Part shown: one piece after another, positions 55,779-64,000 of the stretch
Layout: every line of letters begins with the position of its first letter
Position numbering within the stretch: the stretch's first letter is position 1
Assembly (NCBI GenBank): GCA_049273695.1
Contig: JBASRE010000013.1
Location: forward strand, 62,001-126,000
Source: UBA11740 sp049273695
GTDB taxonomy: Bacteria > Acidobacteriota > Blastocatellia > Pyrinomonadales > Pyrinomonadaceae
Direction of reading: 5' to 3'
Length of the DNA stretch: 64,000 nt
Notes under the pieces: model-generated
The model's database searches: none
Told to the model about the DNA's origin: nothing
Seen by the model: only the letters and a program-made list of their open reading frames with translations
Made by a program: the position numbers and the translations under genes

Positions 55779-57500
55779 ATGAATCAGTTTTCTGAAGAAC
55801 AGACCGACAAGACGGTCACGGACCCCGTCGCAAACAATGGGGACGCGCCGGTTGACGACGACCTCCCGCAAGCCATCGAACCGCCGGAAGTGCGCCAGGC
55901 AAAAGACCTCGCGCGGCGCTATCGCCTGCCCTTCGTAAACCTGCTGCCGCAGGACGGCGAGTCTCCCATCGACTATGCCCTTTTAAGCGAAATCCCCGTC
56001 GATCTGATGGTGCGCAACCAGTTTGTGCCGTTGCGGCGTGAGAACGGAAAGCTGCACATCGCGATGGCCGACCCGACGGATTTGGATCGGCTGGACGACC
56101 TGGCCGGAGCGCTGCGAACGCGTTTGGTCCCACACGTCGCGACCGCGGGCGCCATCGACGTGGTGCTCCGCAAAGGCGATGCGACCCAGCGCGTCTTGCA
56201 GGAGGCCGCATCAGGTTTCCGCATTTCGCTGGTGCGCGAGACTGAGACGGGTGAAGAGGTTCTGGATCTGGATCGGCTCGCAACCGACAGCGAGATGTCG
56301 CCGATCATCAAGTTGGTCGATACGGTCATCTACAATGCGATGGAATCGCGCGCCTCCGACATACATATCGAAACGCGCGACACCGAAGTGCAGGTCAAGT
56401 ACCGCATCGACGGCGCGCTTTATCAAAAAGTCGATCCCATCGATCTTGCTTATCACCAAACATTAATCTCGCGTATTAAGGTCATGTCGGAACTCGACAT
56501 CGCCGAACGTCGCGTGCCGCAAGACGGACGCTTCCGCGTTCGCTACAAGGGCCGGAACGTGGACTTCCGCGTGTCGATCATGCCCACGGTACATGGCGAA
56601 GACGCAGTCATCCGTATTCTGGATAAGGAACAGATCAACGAGTCATTTAAGAATCTGGATCTCGACGTCGTGGGTTTTGATCCGGAGGATTTGCGGAAGT
56701 TCCGGCGCTACATTGCTGAGCCTTACGGCATGGTACTGGTTACCGGGCCAACCGGTTCGGGTAAAACGACAACGCTGTACGCGGCGCTCAACGAAATCCG
56801 CAATGAAGAAGACAAGATCATCACCATCGAAGATCCGGTCGAGTATCAACTGCACGGCATCACGCAGATTCCGGTGAATGAAAAGAAGGGTCTGACGTTC
56901 GCGCGCGGCTTGCGATCGATTCTGCGTCACGATCCGGACAAGATCATGGTCGGTGAAATTCGCGACGAAGAAACGGCGCAAATCGCCATTCAGTCAGCGC
57001 TGACCGGCCACCTGGTTTTCACGACTGTTCACGCGAACAACGTCATCGACGTCATCGGCCGTTTTCTGAACATGGGTGTCGAGCCTTACAACTTCGTCTC
57101 GTCACTCAACTGCGTTCTGGCGCAGCGGTTGGTGCGCATCCTGTGCACGATTTGCAAGCGCGCCTATCACCCTTCGGACACTGAGTTGATCGAATCGGGC
57201 CTGCAACCGGACGAGCATCGCAACCGAGTGTTCTATATGAATACCGGATGCGAAAGCTGCAATCACACCGGTTACCGTGGCCGCACAGCCATTCACGAGC
57301 TGCTGGATTTGAGCGACAACATCCGCGAGATGATCGTTGAACGACGTCCGGGCTCAGAAGTTCGGCGCGCGGCGGAGGCCGAAGGCCTCACCAGCCTGCG
57401 TGAATCGGCTTTGAAAAAGATCTTTACGGGTGTCTCCACCCTCCACGAAATCAATCGCGTGACGTTCGTCGAAGAGGTGAATCTGAACACTCAGCGATAA
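55779..57500 (+). CDS. Type II secretion / type IV pilus assembly ATPase (GspE/PilB family)
   Basis: 573 residues. N-terminal GspE-N domain (residues ~40-150: LLPQDGESPIDYALLSEIPV). Walker A GPTGSGKTTTLYAAL at ~322-336, the Asp box (IITIEDPVEYQLHGI), Walker B IMVGEIRDEETAQIA (~387-401), and the His box (FTTVHANNVID). The C4 zinc site is CTIC (~454-457) and CESC (~490-493). This hexameric ATPase drives assembly with the GspF platform next to it. Which system (T2SS or T4P) cannot be told. Confidence 0.94.
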   Translation: MNQFSEEQTDKTVTDPVANNGDAPVDDDLPQAIEPPEVRQAKDLARRYRLPFVNLLPQDGESPIDYALLSEIPVDLMVRNQFVPLRRENGKLHIAMADPTDLDRLDDLAGALRTRLVPHVATAGAIDVVLRKGDATQRVLQEAASGFRISLVRETETGEEVLDLDRLATDSEMSPIIKLVDTVIYNAMESRASDIHIETRDTEVQVKYRIDGALYQKVDPIDLAYHQTLISRIKVMSELDIAERRVPQDGRFRVRYKGRNVDFRVSIMPTVHGEDAVIRILDKEQINESFKNLDLDVVGFDPEDLRKFRRYIAEPYGMVLVTGPTGSGKTTTLYAALNEIRNEEDKIITIEDPVEYQLHGITQIPVNEKKGLTFARGLRSILRHDPDKIMVGEIRDEETAQIAIQSALTGHLVFTTVHANNVIDVIGRFLNMGVEPYNFVSSLNCVLAQRLVRILCTICKRAYHPSDTELIESGLQPDEHRNRVFYMNTGCESCNHTGYRGRTAIHELLDLSDNIREMIVERRPGSEVRRAAEAEGLTSLRESALKKIFTGVSTLHEINRVTFVEEVNLNTQR

Positions 57501-57695
57501 TGCAGGCAACGCGGTTGACTACGCCCCGCATCTACCACCGTTCGAGCAGCTTTCGGGTTCGGCAAGTTTTTTGACTTTCCCAAACCTCACACAATCAGAA
57601 CAGCGGTAATTGAATAAGGCCTGGTGATCAGTTTGCGCGCGAACGTGTGCATTCGAGGTTGACCATTGCCCGTAACATAAGAGGAGAAGTTTGTC

Positions 57696-60600
57696 ATGTT
57701 GTTTCGTGTTTCGCAGCGGCTCAGGAAGTTAGTGGCTGTCAGTCTCTTGCAATCAACTGCACTGTTGCTGGTCATTCCTTTTGCGCCCGTCCGCACTGCT
57801 GCCGGTGTCGAATCATCCACTCGGTATCTGGCAAATCAATCCACTCAAGCGGCCCACAGATCAGGTGAATTGTTAGTACGATTTCGGCCCAATGCGACAG
57901 AGAACGATAAGGACATTGTCGCTGCGTCCCGGGGAGCACGACGCAAGAAGAAACTGCGAGGAGAATCGTCTATTGAGACGCTCGAACTAACGACTGCAAG
58001 CGACGCGGTAAACGCAGCATTGCAACTGAATCTTAATCCGGCGGTGGTGTTTGCCGAGCCTAATTTCATCGTCAAGAGCGATCAACTGGCGGTTGCACCT
58101 AACGATCCGCGGTTCCATGAACAATGGGCACTCAGCAATACCGGGCAGAATGGCGGGCATCATGGCTCCGACATCGGCACGTCCCGCGTGTGGCAAGAGA
58201 CGCAGGGCTCAACCGCCACGGTGATCGCCGTCATCGATAGCGGCATCGATTTCACGCACGCGGATTTGGTTAACAACCAATGGACGAACTCTTTACCAAC
58301 AATGGGCGACGTTCACGGATGGGATTTCGTAACGAACACCGGCGTTATCAAAGATGAACAAGGTCACGGAACATCTGTAGCCGGAATCATCGCGGCGCAG
58401 GGAAACAACTCGATCGGTACTTCCGGAGTAATGTGGCGAGCCGGACTGATGAGCTTGCGCGTCCTGGATAACACGGGCACTGGGGATGTGGCCGACGCGG
58501 TTGAAGCCATTGACTACGCAGTTGCGCACGGGGCACAAGTAATCAACCTTTCCTGGGGTACCGATGGTTTCTCGATTGCCTTGAAAGATGCAATCGATCG
58601 CGCTTTACGGCGCGGCGTTGTCGTCGTCTGTTCCGCGGGAAACAGTAACCGGAATATCGACGACGGAGCGCCTTCATCGGCGTATTACCCGGCTTCGTTC
58701 GATTCGGCAGGCCTCATTGCAGTCGCGGCAACCAATAATCGCGACCAGCTTTTGTCCTGGTCGAATTTTGGTGAAACACATGTCGCGATAAGTGCCCCGG
58801 GTGAAAACATTCTCACGACGCAGATGGGCGGAGGTTACTGGAGCGTCAGCGGCACATCGGCTGCTGCGCCACTTGTATCAGGCGTCGTCGGACTGATAAA
58901 GCGCGTACGCCCCGGCGTGAACACTGGACAAGTAAAAAGGGCCATCGTCAATTCAGCACGGCGCTCGGTATCGCTTCAGGCAAAGACACAGAGCGGAGGC
59001 ATCATTGACGCCGGCCAGGCACTTGAGGCATTGCCAGGCGGCCAAAATGGAAATGGCGCCAATGGAAATCAGTCGCAGATATCTCCTGGGCCGCGATACG
59101 GTAGTGGAGGAACAGGGCCGGGTGGGAGCTTCACGACTACGCCTCCGCCAGTCACTACCGGCGCGCCAACCGCCCTTCCAAATCTCGATCAGCTTCGGAA
59201 TTCAAACCCCGCAGTGCCGACAGCGAGAGCCCCGATTCAATCCAACCAAATGTGCGCCGATTGCGATCCTCAGGGTGGCGGAGGCGGCGGCGGTTATTAC
59301 CCATCCGGCGATCCCAACTTCTCGACCGCGCGGCGCCGGCCGGGCAACGAGATCGGCCAGCCCGGTGACGATCTCGGCTCGCGAAACTTCAACTGGAGTC
59401 AGCCACTATTAAGCTTGCCTGGCAGGGCGGGGATGGATCTCAATCTTACGCTCTCTTACAACTCCCTCGTCTGGGCAAAAGACGGTTCCTACATCAAATA
59501 CAACGGCGATCTGGGTTCGCCCGCTCCGGGTTTTTCACTCGGACTCCCTAAGCTTCAGCAACGCTTCCTTAATTCCGCGACCGGAATCTATGCGTACATG
59601 ATGGTAAACCCATCCGGCGGTCGCATCGAACTGCGGCAGGTTGGGTCGTCGAATACTTACGAATCTGCGGAGGGCAGTTACACCGAATTGGACGCGTCTA
59701 ATCCGAGCTCGTTGCTCGTCCGAACATCAGACGGTACGCAGTTTACTTTCGCGCCTGTGACTATCAACGGCGAGTATCGCTGCGTTCAAATCAAGGATCG
59801 CAACGGCAACTACATCTCTGCGACGTTTGATGCCAACAACGGGCACTTGCAGACAATCACCGACACGCTCGGCCGCGTAGTTACGTTTGTTTACGACGGC
59901 ACCAGCAACCTAATAGCTATTCGCCAGACGTGGGCCGGCGTTGCCCACGACTGGGCGACGTTCAGCTATGGCTCGGTTTGGGTTGCACCGAATTTCGGCG
60001 GTGGTCTCGCGGTAAATGGGCCAAACAACAGCTCCGTCTCTGTGCTGACGCAGGTTAGCTTGCACGACGGATCCTACATAACCTTCAATTACAACTCGGC
60101 TTTTGGGCAAGTAAATCGCATTAATCATTATGCTTCTGATGGGCGCTTACGCTCCTATAGGTCCTACAACGTTGATTCGAGTGCCGGCCAAACTGATTGT
60201 CCACGCTTTACGGAGCGACGCGATTGGGCCGAGATGTGGAACGGCGGCAGTGAAGCGGTCACCTATTTTAGCGTCGCTGGTGACGCGTCATGGAGCCAAC
60301 AGACGGCGGCGGACGGCACAGTTTACAAAGAATTTTTTGCGATCAGCGGCTGGCAAAACGGATTAACTACGACCAGCGAAATATGGTCAGGGGGCGTCAG
60401 AAAGAAGTGGACCACGGTTGCGTGGACGCAGGACGACGAAGGTCTGACATACCCGAAGAACCCGCGCGTGACTGAGACAAATATCTACGACGCCGAAGGT
60501 AATCGTAACCGCACCCAAATTTCGTACACTTCGTACGGCCTCCCTTCCGACGTTTACGAATACGCCGCCGATGCAGTGACGGTGCTGCGACGCACCCACA

Positions 60601-63600
60601 CTGATTATCGGTGGGATAGTCCGTTCATCGCCCGGCGCGTCATTGGGTTGCTGGATACCGTGTCTGTCTACGAGGGTTCAAGTGTGCTCGCATCAAAGAC
60701 CGCCTACGCTTATGACTGGGGCGACAGCAGGCACTTCACAGCCGTCGGCCCGTCGGTTCAGCACGATTCGACGAATTACGGCGGTGGCTTTGTCGTTGGC
60801 CGCGGGAACTTGACAGGCGTTGGACGGTACAATGTGAACGACCTGAATCAGTTGGCGTGGAGTTCTTTGCTTGGTTACGATTTATCAGGCTCGGTAATTA
60901 TGTCGCGTGATGGGCTGGATCGACTGACTACAATCGACTTTGGGGACAGTTATTCGGACGGCAACAACAGCCGCAACACGCGCGCTTATCCGACCATGGT
61001 TACCGATCCGGCTGGCATCGCGTCGACTGCACAGTACAACTATGACTTCGGCTCACGAACGCGTACGCAGGCTCCCGCGCCGGCTGGACAACCGCAGGGT
61101 CTGATCAAGACTTTTGCCTATGACACCGCCGCGCGTCTAGAACGAGTAACGATCGCAAACACCGGCGCTTATACACGGTTCGTGTATGGCTCTTACTATG
61201 TGCAGAGTTTTTCCAGCACCAACAACATCGCGGACGATGCGTATTCCTGCCAAATCCTGGACGGCGCTGGACGGGTTGTCCAGGAGTCGTCGAATCATCC
61301 AGGTAGTACTGGCGGCTACATCGGGCAGCTGACCACATACAATGTGATGGGTCGCGCAATTCAGAAAACGAAGCCGACTGAAATTGCTGGTGACTGGACA
61401 CCCACTGGCGACGACTCCGCCGGATGGGTTTGGAACTATCAAACTTACGACTGGAAAGGACGACCGTTGGTTACGACGCTTCCCGACGGCAATACGCGCG
61501 AGACCACTTATGGTGGATGCGGCTGTGCGGGCGGTGAAGTAGTCACCAGCCGTGACGAACGTGGCCGGCGCCGGCGCGCTACGATGGACGTTCTCGGAAG
61601 ATTGAAACAGGTCGAAGAATTGAATTGGGATACGTCTGTCTATTCGACCACGAATTACGCTTACAACGCTGGCGACGAACTCACGCAAATTAACCAAGCC
61701 GGACAGATTCGAACGCTTGAATATGACGGATTTGGGAGGCTTTGGCGGCGAACGACACCGGAACAGGGGGCAACAACCTACAGCTATTTCGCTGATGAAA
61801 CGGTGCAGACGCTCACCGATGCTCGCGGGGCGACCACGACGTTTGCTTATAACGCGCGCCAACAGCCTACCAGCATCACATATGGCGTGCCCGCAGGCGT
61901 GGCAGCCACGCCAAATGTTTCTTTCGGTTATGACGCCGCCGGCAATCGCACGTCGATGACTGACGGGATGGGTTCAATGAGCTACGCATACGACCAGCTA
62001 TCCCGTGTGACGAGCGAGACGCGCACCTTCAGTGGCGCCGGTTCCTTCACTCTCGGTTATAGCTACAACCTTACCGGTGAACTGACGGGGATTACGAATC
62101 CGTGGAACGCGCAGGTCGGTTACACCTACGACGCTACGGGCCGGGCCACGTCTGTTAGCGGTGCGAACTATGCCGGCGTGAGCAGTTATGTAAACAGCAT
62201 CAGTTACCGGGCGTTTGGCCTGAAGCAGATGGCTTACGGGAACGGCCGCACGCTGTCGGTGAATTACGACAATCGCCTGCGTCCGACGAATTACGACGTT
62301 CCCGGCGTGCTTCGGTTGCAATACGAATACGGATGGGAAAACACGGACCGGGTTGGATTTGTTCGCAACATCGACGATCAGACACTCGATCGTTGGTATG
62401 CTTACGATCACGTCGGGCGTTTAATATGTTCGCGCTCCGGAACTGAAGCGCGAATCGGCTTTGGCGAACAAATTCCGGTGGCGTACGACGGCCCTTACTC
62501 GCATGGATACTCTTATGACGTTTGGGGCAACCGGACGCACATCGAAGGCTGGGGCGGAGTTGCCCGCTGGGCAGATTACACCTACACCAACAATCGCCGT
62601 AACGGGATGCAATACGATGCCGCGGGGAATATTACTAACGATGGCGGCCACAACTTCAGTTACGACGCTGTCGGTCAGCAAGCGTCAGCGAGCAATGGCA
62701 CTTACGTCCTCCAGCAGGACTACGACGGGGATGGCTTGCGCGCGAAGAAGGTGGACGCCGGCGACACGATCTATTACCTGCGGAGCAGTGTATTGGGTGG
62801 TCAGGTCGTTGCGGAGATTTACGGTGGTGGTGTGAGCTATGCGGGCAGCGGCTGGTGGTTGCGAGGTTATGTTTACCTCGGCAGTCAGATGGTGGCCACC
62901 CAGGCGGGTGGCGTGAACTGGGTGCATCAGGACCCAGTTGGCAAATCGCAACGAATAACGGATTCTTCCGGCAATATCAACGCGACGATAGAACTCGATC
63001 CTTTTGGTGGCGACACAGCGCGCAGCAATGGGAACAGTGCGTTCCAACCGCATCGCTTCACGAGTTATGAACGCGACGGCTTAGGCTCCGACGATGCCAT
63101 GTTTCGTCGGTACAACCGTTGGTGGGCAACGTTCGATCAACCCGATCCTTACGATGGCAGCTACGACTTAACCGATCCGCAAAGCTTAAATCGTTATGCG
63201 TATGTGCAGAACGATCCGGTCAACTTTGTCGACCCCACCGGGTTGATGTCGTGTGGTGCAGAATTCAGCTACTCTGATTGCGGAGGGGGCGGAGGTTTTT
63301 GGGGCGGCGGTGGAGGATTTGGCGGCCACGTCGCGGAACGCAACCAACTATATGGAGGACTGACCCCTAACGTTGTAGCTGGCATGCGCGTTCATAACGA
63401 GCGACTAGGAAATGCAGTCGCCGGCAATGGCTATATGACGAATGTCGAACTTACCAGGGATTTTCAGATTCGATATGGTTACAACCCAGATGGAAGTTTG
63501 TGGACAGATTTCAGCATTTCCGTGGAGATTGCGGGTCATACGCCTTGGCATGAATGGGGAATCCTGAGACCCATCGGTGATTTCAGCAGAGGTGTGGCAA

Positions 63601-63989
63601 ACAGAGTCACCGGGGGCTGGGTTAACCGCGTTCACGAGAGTCGAGGTGAGCCCACTCCGAATTCGACGGCGTACGACCTTGGCAGCAACTCCGGCGATGT
63701 GTTTTTGGTTCTCGCGACGCGAGGCAGAAATCGCTCAGGCCCAGTCCCTGGCGCGGTCGGACCTCACAGCACACTAAAGTTCGGCCCTAATGGAAATATT
63801 ACAGGTTACACTACCTTTAGGCTGAATCCGCGAAACCCAACCGGCTTCGATGTCTTCAAGCGATTCGATGGCACGGGCCGATCTCATTTCAACAAGGTAA
63901 CGGGGCGTGATGTTCCCACCCCACACATACAAGGGCCGAGGATTCCAGGTGGAGTTCGTCCGGCTAGGCCGGGAGAAGGTCCAAGGTAA
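57696..63989 (+). CDS. Giant protein: subtilisin-like protease + RHS/YD-repeat shell + variable toxin-like tip
   Basis: 2097 residues with an ATG after AAGAGGAGAAG. Signal segment ~10-30, then a fervidolysin-like prodomain (GELLVRFRPNATENDK; ~58-130). The S8 triad is complete: D181 (VIAVIDSGIDF), H224 (GHGTSVAGI), S388 (SGTSAAAPL). A Gly/Pro/Asn-rich linker (~450-560) leads to RHS/YD repeats (for example YDGFGRLWRRTTPEQGATTY, YDAAGNRTSM) up to the RHS core end RYAYVQNDPVNFVDPTGL (~1833-1850). The tip (~1851-2097) is unlike the rest; its last ~78 residues (PHSTLKFGPNGNITGYTTF, RFDGTGRSHFNKVTGRDV) resemble a polymorphic toxin domain. Likely exported; target unknown. Confidence 0.85.
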   Translation: MLFRVSQRLRKLVAVSLLQSTALLLVIPFAPVRTAAGVESSTRYLANQSTQAAHRSGELLVRFRPNATENDKDIVAASRGARRKKKLRGESSIETLELTTASDAVNAALQLNLNPAVVFAEPNFIVKSDQLAVAPNDPRFHEQWALSNTGQNGGHHGSDIGTSRVWQETQGSTATVIAVIDSGIDFTHADLVNNQWTNSLPTMGDVHGWDFVTNTGVIKDEQGHGTSVAGIIAAQGNNSIGTSGVMWRAGLMSLRVLDNTGTGDVADAVEAIDYAVAHGAQVINLSWGTDGFSIALKDAIDRALRRGVVVVCSAGNSNRNIDDGAPSSAYYPASFDSAGLIAVAATNNRDQLLSWSNFGETHVAISAPGENILTTQMGGGYWSVSGTSAAAPLVSGVVGLIKRVRPGVNTGQVKRAIVNSARRSVSLQAKTQSGGIIDAGQALEALPGGQNGNGANGNQSQISPGPRYGSGGTGPGGSFTTTPPPVTTGAPTALPNLDQLRNSNPAVPTARAPIQSNQMCADCDPQGGGGGGGYYPSGDPNFSTARRRPGNEIGQPGDDLGSRNFNWSQPLLSLPGRAGMDLNLTLSYNSLVWAKDGSYIKYNGDLGSPAPGFSLGLPKLQQRFLNSATGIYAYMMVNPSGGRIELRQVGSSNTYESAEGSYTELDASNPSSLLVRTSDGTQFTFAPVTINGEYRCVQIKDRNGNYISATFDANNGHLQTITDTLGRVVTFVYDGTSNLIAIRQTWAGVAHDWATFSYGSVWVAPNFGGGLAVNGPNNSSVSVLTQVSLHDGSYITFNYNSAFGQVNRINHYASDGRLRSYRSYNVDSSAGQTDCPRFTERRDWAEMWNGGSEAVTYFSVAGDASWSQQTAADGTVYKEFFAISGWQNGLTTTSEIWSGGVRKKWTTVAWTQDDEGLTYPKNPRVTETNIYDAEGNRNRTQISYTSYGLPSDVYEYAADAVTVLRRTHTDYRWDSPFIARRVIGLLDTVSVYEGSSVLASKTAYAYDWGDSRHFTAVGPSVQHDSTNYGGGFVVGRGNLTGVGRYNVNDLNQLAWSSLLGYDLSGSVIMSRDGLDRLTTIDFGDSYSDGNNSRNTRAYPTMVTDPAGIASTAQYNYDFGSRTRTQAPAPAGQPQGLIKTFAYDTAARLERVTIANTGAYTRFVYGSYYVQSFSSTNNIADDAYSCQILDGAGRVVQESSNHPGSTGGYIGQLTTYNVMGRAIQKTKPTEIAGDWTPTGDDSAGWVWNYQTYDWKGRPLVTTLPDGNTRETTYGGCGCAGGEVVTSRDERGRRRRATMDVLGRLKQVEELNWDTSVYSTTNYAYNAGDELTQINQAGQIRTLEYDGFGRLWRRTTPEQGATTYSYFADETVQTLTDARGATTTFAYNARQQPTSITYGVPAGVAATPNVSFGYDAAGNRTSMTDGMGSMSYAYDQLSRVTSETRTFSGAGSFTLGYSYNLTGELTGITNPWNAQVGYTYDATGRATSVSGANYAGVSSYVNSISYRAFGLKQMAYGNGRTLSVNYDNRLRPTNYDVPGVLRLQYEYGWENTDRVGFVRNIDDQTLDRWYAYDHVGRLICSRSGTEARIGFGEQIPVAYDGPYSHGYSYDVWGNRTHIEGWGGVARWADYTYTNNRRNGMQYDAAGNITNDGGHNFSYDAVGQQASASNGTYVLQQDYDGDGLRAKKVDAGDTIYYLRSSVLGGQVVAEIYGGGVSYAGSGWWLRGYVYLGSQMVATQAGGVNWVHQDPVGKSQRITDSSGNINATIELDPFGGDTARSNGNSAFQPHRFTSYERDGLGSDDAMFRRYNRWWATFDQPDPYDGSYDLTDPQSLNRYAYVQNDPVNFVDPTGLMSCGAEFSYSDCGGGGGFWGGGGGFGGHVAERNQLYGGLTPNVVAGMRVHNERLGNAVAGNGYMTNVELTRDFQIRYGYNPDGSLWTDFSISVEIAGHTPWHEWGILRPIGDFSRGVANRVTGGWVNRVHESRGEPTPNSTAYDLGSNSGDVFLVLATRGRNRSGPVPGAVGPHSTLKFGPNGNITGYTTFRLNPRNPTGFDVFKRFDGTGRSHFNKVTGRDVPTPHIQGPRIPGGVRPARPGEGPR

Positions 63990-63995
63990 ACCACA

Positions 63996-64000
63996 ATGAA
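63996..64000 (+). CDS. Possible start of the next gene (candidate immunity gene)
   Basis: An ATG at 63996 lies six bases after the stop of the RHS protein with AAGG 10 bases upstream, at the very end of the window. Polymorphic-toxin genes are usually followed by the immunity gene. Only five bases are visible, so this is a position-based guess. Confidence 0.25.

Noticed and set aside
54473..57500. A full type IV pilus or type II secretion operon
   Set aside because: Only the platform protein and the ATPase are present; no pilin, prepilin peptidase or secretin gene is in the window.

Overview
The window reads as a chromosome segment of a Gram-negative, diderm bacterium, most likely an acidobacterium of the Blastocatellia type. 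This is inference from gene content: lipid A synthesis (lpxD), POTRA and beta-barrel proteins, a VWA protein of the acidobacterial VWFA-related type, a two-haem cytochrome of the reaction-centre cytochrome family, a Tes-like radical SAM enzyme, and many short palindromic repeats between genes. Most genes are ordinary housekeeping or envelope genes in short operons on both strands, with no rRNA operon and no prophage. One tRNA is present, tRNA-Ser(GCU), with an encoded CCA.

Layout. 1-9 kb: a cut-off secreted esterase-like gene, aroB carrying an in-frame palindromic insertion, a secreted PKD/OmpA-like protein, a pair of secreted paralogues, a 658-residue radical SAM protein resembling tetraether lipid synthases, and a GerMN protein. 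9-18 kb: lpxD, a lytic-transglycosylase-like gene behind a 33-bp-period operator array, a c-type cytochrome fused to a LolA-like domain, a ROK kinase, a UspA protein, DedA, a GHMP kinase, and a repeat-bearing zinc-ribbon protein. 18-28 kb: Nudix, PyrE-like, a broken ParE toxin with intact antitoxin, recR-ybaB, a hydrolase, a DUF1287 lipoprotein, an amino acid permease, a tandemly duplicated membrane gene and hutI. 28-38 kb: a small structured transcript with a very strong ribosome binding site, gltX, tRNA-Ser, an arsenic cluster (arsN-arsR divergent from arsI-aqpS-arsC), a Spy-like protein, and dxs.

38-50 kb: tlyA, nadK, a TonB/POTRA protein, a dicarboxylate symporter, rhomboid-queF, a cupin, a membrane AraC regulator, a barrel protein, the VWA protein and a secreted HExxH protein. 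50-57.5 kb: a family A DNA polymerase lacking the 5'-nuclease domain, an ECF sigma / membrane partner / Spy-like operon, and a GspF-GspE pair. 57.7-64 kb: one 2097-residue protein joining a subtilisin-like protease to an RHS/YD-repeat shell and a variable C-terminal toxin-like tip. A possible immunity gene starts just at the window edge.

Genes that clearly work together: the arsenic genes (organoarsenical demethylation, arsenate reduction, arsenite exit through an aquaporin, N-acetylation of an arsenical antibiotic) share one divergent control region and contain no dedicated arsenite pump. The sigma/TM/Spy-like trio looks like an envelope-stress unit. Intergenic DNA is dominated by at least ten families of paired inverted repeats, which explain nearly all gaps longer than 150 bp.
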